DNA of 64,000 nucleotides from Streptomyces showdoensis (GCF_039535475.1 NZ_BAAAXG010000027.1:204001-268000), one strand, 5' to 3'; numbered from the stretch's first letter, positions 55,405 through 64,000 are shown. Program-made: numbers and translations. Notes: generated by a model not told the origin, from the sequence alone.

Positions 55405-56442
55405 TCACCCCGTCGCGCGCGGCGGGGCCTGGGCCTCGGAGAGCAGGAGCCGCGGCGTGCCCGTCCCGTCGGCCGGTACGGTCCAGGTGTCCTCGACGCC
55501 GGTCCGGCCCTCGGTGGCGGGCAGCGCGTAGGCGAGGGTCCGGTCGTCGAGCCAGACGGCCTGGTCGTCGACGCTGCGGCGCTCGGCGAGCGCGGTCGAC
55601 TTCAGGGTGCGCAGGTCCATGACGTGCTCGCGCCACAGCGCCGCCGTGCCGAGCACCCGCTTCTTGTACGCGACCCGCGTCCCGTCCGGGGAGAGCGAGG
55701 GGCACTCCACGTTCTCCGCCAGGCCGGTGACGCTGCGCCCGGCGAGCGAGCCGCGTACGAGGTACGTCTTCTCGCGCGTGCTCAGGGTGGCGTAGAAGGT
55801 GTCGTCGTCGCCCGTGAAGGTCACGCCCCAGAAGTTGACGTCCGCGTTGCGGTAGGGCGCGCCGTTCAGGGTGATCGCGAACTCCTCCAGGTTCGGCGAC
55901 AGTTTCCAGCCACGGGTGTCCAGGACGGACGTCCGGGTGGAGAAGAACGCCGTTCCGTACGACTCGCCCTTCACGAACACCGTCCACGCGGCCAGCCGGC
56001 CGCTGGGGGAGACCCGGGCACGGCTCGGGATGCCCGCGACGGGATAGGTCCGCAGGGTGCGCAGGCCGGAGTCGAGGATCCGCGCCCGGTACGAGGGCCG
56101 GCCGAGCGTGGTGGTCGCCTGCAGGCACACACCGGTGCCGGCGGCGGCGTGGAAGCGCAGGCAGGAGACGTCCGAGGCGGTGCGGGTCGCCCCGGCGGGG
56201 GAGCCGGCCGGGACGGAGACGAGCCGGTCGCGCTGCGGGCCCGCGGCCATGTTGCGGAAGACCAGCCGGCCCGGATCCTTCAGGTTCACCCTCCCCTCCG
56301 CGAACGCGGGCCCGCCCGCCCGCGGCGTGTTCTCCTCGGCGGCCCGGTCGGCGGCCGAGAGCACCGACCAGGCGCCGACCCCGGTGAGGAGCAGCACCCC
56401 GGCGGCGAGGACGAGCAGGCGGCGCAGCGGGGTGAGGGTCAT
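55405..56442 (-). CDS. TolB-like beta-propeller protein with N-terminal anchor
   Basis: Exported protein of 345 residues: TM anchor at about 8-28 (LLVLAAGVLLLTGVGAW), then propeller-like repeats (SPSGRLAAWTVF, SLSPDGTRVAYKKRV, WLDDRTLAYAL). Function unknown; similar proteins are often annotated TolB-like. Its ATG 56442 overlaps the stop of the upstream MFS gene by four bases, so the two are translated together. Convergent with rrf2. Confidence 0.85.
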   Translation of the reverse strand: MTLTPLRRLLVLAAGVLLLTGVGAWSVLSAADRAAEENTPRAGGPAFAEGRVNLKDPGRLVFRNMAAGPQRDRLVSVPAGSPAGATRTASDVSCLRFHAAAGTGVCLQATTTLGRPSYRARILDSGLRTLRTYPVAGIPSRARVSPSGRLAAWTVFVKGESYGTAFFSTRTSVLDTRGWKLSPNLEEFAITLNGAPYRNADVNFWGVTFTGDDDTFYATLSTREKTYLVRGSLAGRSVTGLAENVECPSLSPDGTRVAYKKRVLGTAALWREHVMDLRTLKSTALAERRSVDDQAVWLDDRTLAYALPATEGRTGVEDTWTVPADGTGTPRLLLSEAQAPPRATG

Positions 56443-57731
56443 CGAGGATCTCCCGTCGGGCGCAGCGCGACACCGGCGACGGCCGCGCAGCAGGCGAGGC
56501 CGGCGGCCGCCGCGGCGAGCGCGGGGCCGTCGCCCCACGCGGCCCAGGCGGCTCCGAAGGCCAGGGAACAGCAGAAGCGGGCCAGCGCCTGGCCGGTGCC
56601 GACCAGGGCGATGCCGCTGGCCCGCAGCCGCTCCGGCACCACCGCGGCGACGGCCGCGGGCAGCACGCCGTCGGTGGCCGCGTAGAACGCGCCGTGCAGG
56701 GCGAGCACCAGGTACGGCAGCGCCGGGAGGTCCGGCGCCCACAGCAGCAGCCCGTAGCCGAGGAGCAGGGACGCGTGCCCGGCCAGGAACACCGTCCGCC
56801 GCCCGATCCGGTCCGCCAGCCGCCCGGCCGGCAGGGCGAGCAGCAGGAAGACGGCGGCGGTCCCGAGCGGGAGCAGCGGGAAGAACTGCTCCGCCACGCC
56901 CGTACGGCGTTGCAGCAGCAGGTAGAGGAACGCGTCGCTCACGGTGGTCAGGCCCAGCAGCACGGCACAGCCGAACAGCGCCCGCAGCCGCCGGCCCCGC
57001 AGCAGGCCGAACGCGGCCCGCAGGTCGGCCCGTTCCCCGGGGACGTCGGCCGCCGATGCCGATGCCGATGCCGATGCCGATGGCGCCGGTGCCGGGGATT
57101 TCTTTCCGCTCGGAACGAAAAGAAGCAGGACCAGCACCCCGAGCGCCGCCACGCAGCCGCTCACCGCGAACACCGCGTCGTAACCGCCCGCCGCCACGCC
57201 CAGGATCAGGAACGCGGCGATCGGGCCCAGCAGCGCCCCCGTGGTGTCCATCGCCCGGTGCAGGCCGAAGGCCCGGCCCTGCCGCTCCGGCGGCACGGAG
57301 AGCGAGATCAACGCGTCCCGCGGCGCCGTGCGCAGCCCCTTGCCGGTGCGGTCCAGGGCCAGGGCCACGCCCAGCGCGCCCAGGTGGTGGACCAGCAGCA
57401 GCGGCTTCACCAGCGCCGACAGGCCGTAGCCGATCCCCGCGATCAGCTTGTGGTTGCGCACCCGGTCGGCCAGGTGGCCGCCGGTCAGCTGGACCAGGGC
57501 GCTCACCCCGTTCTGGACCCCGTCGAGCATGCCGAAGCCGAGCGGACTGAGCCCGAGCCCCATCACGAGGTAGAGCGGCAGCACCGCCGTGACCATCTCC
57601 GTGGACACGTCGGTGACCAGGCTGACCGTGCCGAGCGCCAGCACGGTCGGGGAGACCGCCCGGGCCGTGCCCCGCAGGCGGTCCTGCGCGGAGGTCGCCC
57701 CCTGCGGTGTGGAACGGTCGGCAAGATACAC
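56439..57731 (-). CDS. MFS transporter
   Basis: Twelve-TM major facilitator, 430 residues. It has DGVQNGVSALVQLTGGHLADRVRNH near 76-100, the A-loop signature RTGKGLRTAPRDAL near 139, and the second-half GRLADRIGRR. A Ser-Ala repeat (from six-base units at 57055-57084) sits in the loop between halves. Likely an exporter; substrate unknown. Co-translated with the TolB-like gene. Confidence 0.9.
   Translation of the reverse strand: MYLADRSTPQGATSAQDRLRGTARAVSPTVLALGTVSLVTDVSTEMVTAVLPLYLVMGLGLSPLGFGMLDGVQNGVSALVQLTGGHLADRVRNHKLIAGIGYGLSALVKPLLLVHHLGALGVALALDRTGKGLRTAPRDALISLSVPPERQGRAFGLHRAMDTTGALLGPIAAFLILGVAAGGYDAVFAVSGCVAALGVLVLLLFVPSGKKSPAPAPSASASASASAADVPGERADLRAAFGLLRGRRLRALFGCAVLLGLTTVSDAFLYLLLQRRTGVAEQFFPLLPLGTAAVFLLLALPAGRLADRIGRRTVFLAGHASLLLGYGLLLWAPDLPALPYLVLALHGAFYAATDGVLPAAVAAVVPERLRASGIALVGTGQALARFCCSLAFGAAWAAWGDGPALAAAAAGLACCAAVAGVALRPTGDPR
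57055..57084 (-). repeat. hexanucleotide repeat in the MFS gene
   Basis: Four GATGCC units and one GATGGC in tandem encode a Ser-Ala tract in the central cytoplasmic loop. In-frame and so tolerant of copy change. Confidence 0.85.
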
Positions 57732-58272
57732 AGTGCAAGGACCCCAACTGCCGTGAGAATGCGGTACGCGGGTGATCGCGCGCCCACTGTAGCCGCTGCA
57801 CGTCCGTGAGTTAGGCGGGATCGGGGCGGCTTAGCGACTGCTTGCCACCAATTCCTCGAAAGCCCTCATCGACACCGTGTTGTAGGCCTATCTTCCCGTT
57901 GTACGCTGCGAGTTGAGCACAACGTTCGCGCTGTGCGCTGGGGGTGTCCGTGGGGGGTTCCACCGGCAGGAGGCCGAAGCGCCGTCGCTTCGGGCCCGCC
58001 TGTCCGTGCTGTTTCCGCTGTTCTCATCGCTGTTTCCGCTGTTCTCATCGTCATGTTCAACGCGGCTGGGGAGCCGCCGAGTAGAAGCCACCCGCGCCGA
58101 CGCGCGACTGCGGCATCCCTCCAGGGTGCCGCGAATCCGTCGTGCGCGTGCGCCGGGCGCCCACGCCACCACCGACCCGCAACGCCCGCAACGCCCGCAA
58201 TTCCGCACGTGCGCCAACAGCCAGCCGATCCGGATCAGCGCCCTGATCCGAACCGACCCGAGGGGGGTGGGT
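57732..58272. other. 540-base intergenic region upstream of the surface-polysaccharide operon
   Basis: No gene is supported, although a frame stays open by chance. It holds the MFS start-side leader, a possible promoter (TTGTAG at 57880 and TACGCT at 57902, 16 apart), a perfect 21-base tandem repeat (58009-58050) and three CGCAACGCC-like units near 58180. The transcript leader of the polysaccharide operon would be about 360 bases, long enough for regulation. Confidence 0.6.
58009..58050 (+). repeat. perfect 21-base tandem repeat
   Basis: Two adjacent identical 21-base copies, each containing CTGTTTCCGCTGTTC, in the leader of the polysaccharide operon. The T-rich content stands out against the surroundings. 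Could bind a regulator or be a duplication. Confidence 0.85.
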
Positions 58273-59469
58273 GTGTCAGATCGTCCTGCCAACACACCCG
58301 ACAGTCCAAGCAGTTCACGGATGACGGAGCTCGCCCGAGCGGACCGGCCGCTCCACGACCTCGCCACCCGCCTGCTCGCGGTGGCCGAGCGGGGACTCCC
58401 CGCCATGCTCCTGCCGGAGGGGAACGGCTTCGTCTTCACCCGCGCCGGCCACCGCGCCGACGACGGCACCGTCCGCCTGGAGCAGCGCGGCACCAGCATC
58501 CGCTACGCCGCGATCACCGTGCTCGGCGCCCGCTTCCTCCCCCTCGACCGGCAGCGCGCTGTCCTCGGCGGCCACACCGCCGAGGAGTTCGCCGGAGAGC
58601 TGATCGAGCGGCTGCCCGGGGTGCGCAACCTCGGCGACGCGGCACTGATCGCCTGGGCCGCCGCCGAGACCGGCCACCCCAAGCTGTCCGACGCCCTCGA
58701 CCGGGTCACCGCCCTGGACGAGCCCGGCCGCCCCCAGTACACCGTCGAGGCCGCCTGGGTGCTCTCCGCGCTCGCCGCCGCCCGCGCCACGCTCGACGTC
58801 GAGGACCGGCTGAAGAGCGCCCGCGACCGCCTGCTGCGCGCCCGGATCGGCACCAGCCCGCTCTTCCCGCACGCCACCGGACCCGGCCTCAACCCCTGGT
58901 ACCGCGCCCACATCGGCTGCTTCGCCGACCAGACCTACCCGCTGCAGGCCCTCGCCCGCGCCCACGCGAGCGGCGACGACCCGGAGGCGCTCGCCGCCGC
59001 CGACGCCTGCGCCACCCGCATCTGCGCCCTCCAGGGCGACGGCGGCCAGTGGTGGTGGCACTACGACGCCCGCCGGGGCACCGTCGTGGAGGGGTACCCG
59101 GTCTACAGCGTCCACCAGCACGCCATGGCCCCGACCGCCCTCCTCGACCTGACCGAGGCCGGCGGCACCGACTTCGGCGAGCCGATCCGCAAGGGCCTGC
59201 GCTGGATGACCGACGTGCCCGAACTCACCGCCGCCGGCCTGAGCGAGCCGATGATCCTGGACGAGCTCGGCGTCACCTGGCGCAAGGTGTACCGCGGCGA
59301 CCCCAAGAAGGCCGTGCGCGCCGCCCGCGGCCTGACCACCCGCGTCGCCCCCGGGCTCCGGCTCGGCCCGCTGGACGGGGTGTTCCGGCCGACCGCGGTC
59401 GACCGCGAGTGCCGCCCGTACGAGTTCGGCTGGATGCTCCACGCCTGGCTGGGAGGGATCGCGAGATGA
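58273..59469 (+). CDS. uncharacterised toroid-like protein of the polysaccharide operon
   Basis: Unrecognised 398-residue protein, start GTG 58273 (GAGGGGGG upstream); ATG 58321 is the alternative. Its middle and C-terminal part has repeated helical segments with GGQWWWHYD (about 255-264) and EGYPVYSVHQHAMAP (about 272-286), which suggest an alpha/alpha-toroid such as heparinase or terpenoid-cyclase folds (inference). No signal peptide. Overlaps the next gene by four bases (ATGA), so it is part of the polysaccharide operon. Confidence 0.75.
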   Translation: MSDRPANTPDSPSSSRMTELARADRPLHDLATRLLAVAERGLPAMLLPEGNGFVFTRAGHRADDGTVRLEQRGTSIRYAAITVLGARFLPLDRQRAVLGGHTAEEFAGELIERLPGVRNLGDAALIAWAAAETGHPKLSDALDRVTALDEPGRPQYTVEAAWVLSALAAARATLDVEDRLKSARDRLLRARIGTSPLFPHATGPGLNPWYRAHIGCFADQTYPLQALARAHASGDDPEALAAADACATRICALQGDGGQWWWHYDARRGTVVEGYPVYSVHQHAMAPTALLDLTEAGGTDFGEPIRKGLRWMTDVPELTAAGLSEPMILDELGVTWRKVYRGDPKKAVRAARGLTTRVAPGLRLGPLDGVFRPTAVDRECRPYEFGWMLHAWLGGIAR

Positions 59470-60273
59470 CCCCCGACCCCCGCACCGGGCACCCGGCGAA
59501 GCGGCAGACCCTGTTCGGCGTGCGGCTCGACGCGCTCACCATGGACGAGACCGTCGCCCGCTGCCTCTCCGCCGTACGCGCCGGGGAGCGCCTGGAGATA
59601 GGCGTCGTCAACGCGGCCAAACTGGTCAACATGCGACGCGATCCCGCCCTCGCCCGGGCGGTCTCCGGCTGCGACCTCGTGCTCGCCGACGGGCAGGCCG
59701 TCGTCTGGGCGGGCCGCCTGCTGCGCCGCCCGCTGCCCGAACGCGTCGCCGGCATCGACCTGTTCACCCGGCTGCTCGGCGAGGCCGAGAGGGCCGGACT
59801 CTCCGTCTACTTCCTCGGCGCCAAGCAGCCCGTCCTGGACGAGATGCTCCGCCGGGTCGCCGTCCGCTTCCCCGGCCTGCGGGTCGCCGGCAGCCGGCAC
59901 GGCTACTTCGAGGACGCCGACCAGCCCGCCATCGCCGACGCGATCGCCGAGAGCGGCGCCCACATGCTGTTCCTCGGCATGACCTCCCCCAAGAAGGAGA
60001 TCTTCACCGCCGGTTACGGCGAGCGCAGCAAGGTGGCGCTCGTGCACGGCGTCGGCGGCTCCTTCGACGTCCTCGCCGGCGTCACCCGCCGCGCCCCCCG
60101 AACGCTGGCAGCGGCTCGGCTTCGAGTGGCTCTACCGGGCGCTCCAGGAGCCGCGCCGGCTCGGCCGCCGCTACCTCACCACCAACGTCTCCTTCGCCCT
60201 CATGACGGGCCGGGAGCTGTTGCGCCCCACCCCGTCCGTCACCCCGGTCAGCACCGCCAGCAGGGAGTCATGA
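59466..60273 (+). pseudogene. WecG/TagA/CpsF glycosyltransferase, frameshifted as sequenced
   Basis: UDP-ManNAc(A) transferase family, about 268 residues when repaired. From ATG 59466 the frame has FGVRLDALTMDETVA, DGQAVVWAGRLL and GVGGSFDVLAG. The run 60094-60099 has six C where five are expected. After it the expected QRLGFEWLYRALQEPRRLGR lies in another frame stopping at 60273, overlapping the next ATG. WecG/TagA enzymes add ManNAc(A) to lipid-linked GlcNAc at the membrane. Probably a sequence error. Confidence 0.85.
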
Positions 60274-61530
60274 TGCGCGTCGTCGTGGTTGGACAGGGCT
60301 ATGTCGGCCTGCCGCTCGCCATCCGGGCCGCCGAGACCGGTCACGAGGTGATCGGGTACGACGTGGACACCGAGCGGGTCAAGAGCCTCGCCGCGGGCGA
60401 GTCGTACGTCGAGGACGTCTCCTCCGAGCGGCTGCGCGCCGCCCTGGAGGCCGGCAGCTACCGGGCGAGCGACGCCGTGCGCGACTGCGGCGGCTTCGAC
60501 GTCGCCGTCGTCACCGTGCCCACCCCGCTGCACGAGGGCACCCCCCGACCTCCGCTACATCGAGGAGTCGGCCCGGGACCTCGCCCGCTACCTGCGCCCC
60601 GGCGCGACCGTCATCCTGGAGTCGACCACCTACCCCGGCACCACCCAGGAGCTGTTCGGGCCGCTCCTCGAAGAGGGCTCCGGGCTGGTCGCCGGAGCCG
60701 ACTTCCACCTGGGCTACAGCCCGGAGCGGATCGACCCCGGCAACCCGGTCTGGGGCTTCGAGCAGACCCCCAAGGTGGTCTCCGGAGTGGACAAGGCCTC
60801 CCTCAAGGCGGTCCGGAAGTTCTACGACGGACTCGTCGAGACCACGGTGCCGGTGAGCTCGCCCAAGGAGGCCGAGCTCGCCAAGCTCCTGGAGAACACC
60901 TTCCGGCACGTCAACATCGCCCTCGTCAACGAGATCGCGATGTTCGCCCGCCACCTCGACATCGACGTGTGGCAGGCCATCGACGCCGCCTCCAGCAAGC
61001 CCTTCGGCTTCATGCGCTTCACCCCGGGGCCCGGCGTCGGCGGCCACTGCCTGCCCATCGACCCCTCGTACCTCTCCTGGCACGTTCAGCGCGAACTCGG
61101 CACCAGCTTCCGCTTCGTCGAACTCGCCAACGACATCAACAACCACATGCCGGACTTCGTGACCCGGCGCCTGGTCAACGCCTTCAACGCCCGCAAGCGG
61201 TCGGTCAACGGCTCCCGCGTCCTGCTGCTCGGCCTCGCCTACAAGAAGAACACCGGCGACGCCCGCGAGTCGCCCGCGCTGCGCATCTCCCAGCTCCTGC
61301 TCGACATGGGCGCCGAGGTCCGTGCCGCCGACCCGCACGTCGTCGAGGGCCACCGCGTCGACAACCGGCTCGTCCGGGTCGACCTCACCAAGGAGGAGCT
61401 GGAGGCCGCCGACGCCGTCGTGCTCATCACCGACCACGACGCCTTCGACTACGAGCTCGTCGAGGCCCACGCCGACTACGTGCTCGACTGCCGGCGCCGG
61501 CTGAGCGGACCCCGGATCGAGGTGCTCTGA
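60270..61530 (+). pseudogene. UDP-ManNAc/nucleotide-sugar dehydrogenase, frameshifted as sequenced
   Basis: WecC/WbpA-type enzyme that would oxidise UDP-ManNAc to UDP-ManNAcA, about 419 residues when repaired. NAD motif GQGYVGLPLA near 8-17, then HEGT is cut at run 60541-60546 (six C, five expected). The rest follows in another frame: PDLRYIEES, GYSPERIDPG, and the catalytic GVGGHCLPIDP with the nucleophile Cys. Ends at 61530. Starts by ATGA overlap with wecG. Probably a sequence error. Confidence 0.88.
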
Positions 61531-61535
61531 GCCGC

Positions 61536-62738
61536 ATGTCCGGACCGGACGACACGAACGACACGCACGACACGAACGGGACGCAGGGAACGCAGGGAAT
61601 GCACGGAACGCAGGACACGCACGGAACGCACGTCAAGAGGGTCGTCTGCGTCGCCGGCGCGCGCCCCAACTACATGAAGATCAAGCCGGTGATGGACGCC
61701 CTGGAGGCCAGGGGCGCCGAGGTGTTCCTCGTCCACACCGGGCAGCACTACGACCCGGCCATGAACGACGTCTTCTTCCGCGACCTCGGCCTGCGCCCGC
61801 CCGACCGCTTCCTCGGCGTCGGCTCCGGCAGCCACGCCGTGCAGACCGGGCGGGTCATGGCCGAGTTCGAACCGCTCGTGGCGGACCTCGCCCCGGACCT
61901 CGTCGTCGTGGTCGGCGACGTCAACTCCACGCTGGCCTGCGCCCTGGTCACCGCCAAGGCCGGGCCGCTGCTCGCCCACGTCGAGGCCGGGCTGCGCAGC
62001 CGCGACTGGTCGATGCCCGAGGAGGTCAACCGGGTCGCCACCGACCGGATCAGCGACTACCTCCTCGCCCCCTCGGAGGACGCGGCCGAGAACCTGCGGG
62101 CCGAGGGCTACCGCGAGGACCAGATCCACGTCGTCGGCAACGTCATGATCGACACCCTGTTCGCCAACCGCGAGCGGGCCCTCGCCGGCGACGCCCTCGC
62201 ACGCCACGGCGTCGCCCCCGGGGAGTACGGCCTGGTCACCCTGCACCGGCCCGCCAACGTGGACGACCCCGAGGTGCTCGCCGGACTGCTCAAGGCGCTC
62301 GGCGAGGTCGCCGCGCACTGCCCCCTCGTGCTGCCCGTCCACCCCAGGGCCGCCGAGAAGCTGAACGCGCTCGGCGTGCCCGGCGGCATCCGGCTCGTCC
62401 CGCCGGCCGGATACCTCGACTTCATCGCCCTCCAGGCCGGCGCCCGGATCGTCCTGACCGATTCCGGTGGGGTCCAGGAGGAGACCACCGCGCTCGGCGT
62501 GCCCTGTGTGACCCTGCGGGACAACACCGAGCGCCCGATCACGGTCGACGAGGGCACCAACGTCCTCGCCGGCCGCGATCCACAGCGGATTCTGGCCACC
62601 GCCGTACGACTCCTGTCGGACCCGCCGCCACCGCGCCGCCCCGCACTGTGGGACGGGCACGCGGGGGACCGGATCGCCCGGGTCCTGCTGGAAGGGGGGA
62701 CCGCGGGCGACCGCCCGCGGCCCACCGACCCCCGTTGA
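61536..62738 (+). CDS. wecB: UDP-N-acetylglucosamine 2-epimerase
   Basis: Non-hydrolysing epimerase that makes UDP-ManNAc, 400 residues. Markers are VAGARPNYMKIKPV, VHTGQHYDPAMNDVF, HVEAGLRSRDWSMPEEVNR, TLHRPANVDD and LTDSGGVQEETTALGVP. The first 30 residues are a Thr-rich, Asp/Asn/Gln/His low-complexity tail from six- and nine-base DNA repeats, absent in typical WecB, so translation may really begin later. ATG 61536 is six bases after the dehydrogenase stop. Confidence 0.93.
   Translation: MSGPDDTNDTHDTNGTQGTQGMHGTQDTHGTHVKRVVCVAGARPNYMKIKPVMDALEARGAEVFLVHTGQHYDPAMNDVFFRDLGLRPPDRFLGVGSGSHAVQTGRVMAEFEPLVADLAPDLVVVVGDVNSTLACALVTAKAGPLLAHVEAGLRSRDWSMPEEVNRVATDRISDYLLAPSEDAAENLRAEGYREDQIHVVGNVMIDTLFANRERALAGDALARHGVAPGEYGLVTLHRPANVDDPEVLAGLLKALGEVAAHCPLVLPVHPRAAEKLNALGVPGGIRLVPPAGYLDFIALQAGARIVLTDSGGVQEETTALGVPCVTLRDNTERPITVDEGTNVLAGRDPQRILATAVRLLSDPPPPRRPALWDGHAGDRIARVLLEGGTAGDRPRPTDPR
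61548..61632 (+). repeat. degenerate tandem repeats in the wecB 5' end
   Basis: Six- to nine-base units such as GACACGAAC, GACACGCAC and GGAACGCAG repeat over about 85 bases and encode a Thr-rich N-terminal tail. Reading frame is kept by units of three. Confidence 0.7.
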
Positions 62739-62849
62739 TCGCAGACGTGGTGATCGCGAAGGGCTCACAACCTGACGCGATCCCACCTATCCTCTTCAGC
62801 GGTACGGCAGTTGAGCAGCCGCCACATCGGGGGCGCAGGGGGGAACGCC

Positions 62850-63680
62850 ATGGACCTCGCAGAAATCTTCCGGGTCATGTGCCGGCGGTGGTACGTCCTC
62901 GTGCCCGGGCTGCTGCTGACGGCCGGCCTGACCGTCGGGGCGTGGTTGCTCGTCCCCACCGCGTACGAGTCGCAGAGCACCGTCGCGCTGCTCAACTCCC
63001 GCAAGGGGGCGGCGGCCGACGGCAACCCCTTCCTCAGCATGGAGCCCTCGCTGACGGGCATGGCCGACAGCCTCGCCCGCAACGTCAACTCCGACGTGTC
63101 GGTCGCGGAGCTCAAGGACAAGGGGCTGACCGAGAAGTACGAGGCGAAGATCGCGGACAACGCCCAGGGGCCGCTGCTCTGGCTCACCGTGACCGGTGAC
63201 GACCCGGACGCGGTGCTGAAGGCCAACAAGACGCTCATGGAGTACACCGCGCAGCGGCTGAAGGACCTGCAGGCGGACCAGAAGGTCGAGGCGGACTCCA
63301 TGATCCGGCTCACCACCATCGTTCCGCCCCAGGACCCCCAGGCCCAGATGAAGTCCAAGGTCCAGTACCTGATCATGGCCGCCGGACTCGGCTTCGTGCT
63401 CAGCCTCGTGGCCACCTTCTTCGTGGAGGCCCGCCGGCGCCACGACGCCCCGGCGAAGCACCGTCAGACCTCGCCCGCGGCGGAGACGGCGGACGCGGCG
63501 GACTCCGCGGATCCCGCGGGGGAGGCGGTCCCGGCCGCGCCCGGCCCGCTTGTCGACCCCGAGGTCTCGGCCGAGCCGTCCGCCGCCCAGCCGCTCGACC
63601 AGCCCACCGTCCAACTGCCCGTGCTGCCCGCCGCCGCCGAGCGCCGCCCGGCCAAGCGCCCACCGTCCTGGGTGAAGTGA
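62850..63680 (+). CDS. Wzz-type polysaccharide chain-length/co-polymerase protein
   Basis: Polysaccharide co-polymerase with a Wzz domain, 276 residues from ATG 62850 (GGGGGGAA upstream). TM1 about 15-36, periplasm-facing helical part, TM2 about 172-192, then a cytoplasmic Pro/Ala-rich tail. No tyrosine-kinase domain or tyrosine cluster follows. Sets or assists polymer length. TTG 62811 is in frame but has a poorer context. Confidence 0.85.
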   Translation: MDLAEIFRVMCRRWYVLVPGLLLTAGLTVGAWLLVPTAYESQSTVALLNSRKGAAADGNPFLSMEPSLTGMADSLARNVNSDVSVAELKDKGLTEKYEAKIADNAQGPLLWLTVTGDDPDAVLKANKTLMEYTAQRLKDLQADQKVEADSMIRLTTIVPPQDPQAQMKSKVQYLIMAAGLGFVLSLVATFFVEARRRHDAPAKHRQTSPAAETADAADSADPAGEAVPAAPGPLVDPEVSAEPSAAQPLDQPTVQLPVLPAAAERRPAKRPPSWVK

Positions 63681-63696
63681 CGAGGAGCCCTCTCCG

Positions 63697-64000
63697 ATGG
63701 AAACAGCGCCCGCCGGGCCCGCCGCGCCCGCCGCCCCCGGTGACCAGGCGTCCCTGGGGACCAAGGTCCGCTCGGCGACCCGGTGGAGCCTCATCAACAC
63801 GATGGTGATGCGGCTCGGCAACTTCGCCACCGGCATCGTGCTCGTCCGCTACGTCCTCGACCCCGCCGCCTGGGGCGTGTACGGGGTCGCCCAGACCGTC
63901 CTCATGGTCCTGCTCTCCGCCAACGAGCTCGGCGTCTCGCTGGCCATCGTCCGCTGGGAGGGGGACGTACGCCGGTTCGCGCCGACCGTCCTCACCCTCA
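63697..64000 (+). CDS. flippase, Wzx/oligosaccharide transporter type, truncated by window end
   Basis: First 101 residues of a polytopic membrane protein. After a Pro/Ala-rich start, GTKVRSATRWSLINTMVMRL, NFATGIVLVRYVLDPAAWGVYGVAQ and the ELGVSLAIVRWEG segment match the N-terminus of Wzx-like polysaccharide flippases. ATG 63697 follows GAGGAG. The remainder lies beyond the window. Confidence 0.85.
   Translation, partial: METAPAGPAAPAAPGDQASLGTKVRSATRWSLINTMVMRLGNFATGIVLVRYVLDPAAWGVYGVAQTVLMVLLSANELGVSLAIVRWEGDVRRFAPTVLTL

Noticed and set aside
26365..60546. Programmed ribosomal frameshifting at the four C runs
   Set aside because: No slippery heptamer with downstream structure is shared, the families are normally encoded in one frame, and all four deviate in the same direction; sequence error fits better.
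57933..62738. Single open frame of 1601 residues through the polysaccharide genes
   Set aside because: Chance lack of stops in high-GC DNA: it mixes non-coding frames and only its last part is the WecB protein.

Overview
This window is about 64 kb of very GC-rich actinobacterial chromosome, almost certainly Streptomyces or a close relative. Coding runs show third-position G/C, starts are often GTG or TTG, genes are packed and often overlap by ATGA, and the gene families are those of a streptomycete chromosome (urease without ureE, MurT/GatD, DUF3516 helicase, P450, CtaG, cysteine-containing leader peptide). I see no rRNA, tRNA, CRISPR array, transposase, phage or plasmid gene.

Layout. 0-4.7 kb: urease operon ureABC-F-G-D. 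4.8-10.7 kb: secreted Tap-like peptidase, SDR, PlsC acyltransferase, CtaG and 6-phosphofructokinase. 10.9-13.6 kb: MurT/GatD peptidoglycan amidation genes, divergent from a peptide deformylase. 13.6-20.2 kb: TetR/acyl-CoA dehydrogenase pair, glyoxalase-fold protein, cytochrome P450, PrmC-like methyltransferase, glutathione peroxidase, zinc-ribbon protein and TesB thioesterase. 20.2-27.5 kb: DUF3516 helicase, a membrane-bound YdjM-type protein and an asymmetric two-gene ABC exporter. 27.7-36.3 kb: secreted PNGase A-like protein, CsbD/MT0933-type small protein, fused FAD/4Fe-4S D-lactate-dehydrogenase-like enzyme, MarR with a divergent ABC exporter, a 19-residue peptide gene with its own promoter and terminator, and MltG. 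36.2-39.7 kb: an eroded organosulfur operon read leftward (leaderless cysteine leader peptide, ssuB remnant, ssuD, flavin monooxygenase). 39.7-44.5 kb: YjbQ-like protein, FdhF/YdeP molybdo-oxidoreductase, CorA and a glyoxalase-fold protein. 44.6-51.9 kb: DUF2867 SDR, STAND ATPase, photolyase, LitR/CarH-like B12-binding regulator and an SDR. 52-57.7 kb: an unusual FAD-oxidoreductase/TPR fusion divergent from a cysteine-free Rrf2 regulator, a TolB-like lipoprotein-type protein and an MFS transporter. 58.3-64 kb: the start of a cell-surface polysaccharide operon (toroid-like protein, WecG/TagA, WecC-type dehydrogenase, WecB, Wzz and a flippase cut by the window end).

How the genes work together. 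The polysaccharide genes form a coherent route: WecB and WecC would make UDP-ManNAcA, WecG/TagA would transfer it, and Wzz and the flippase would handle chain length and export. The sulfur block reads as a cysteine-attenuated sulfonate-use operon that has lost its transporter. The photolyase and B12 regulator form a light-response pair.

Caution on sequence quality. Four genes (the first ABC exporter subunit, the YjbQ-like gene, wecG and wecC) are each broken by exactly one extra C/G in a run of five to seven. The rest of each protein is intact in the shifted frame. Sequencing or assembly error is more likely than four independent pseudogenes. No wholly new system is proven here. The best candidates for novelty are the 19-residue peptide unit, the leaderless cysteine leader with a decayed ssuB, and the FAD-TPR fusion.
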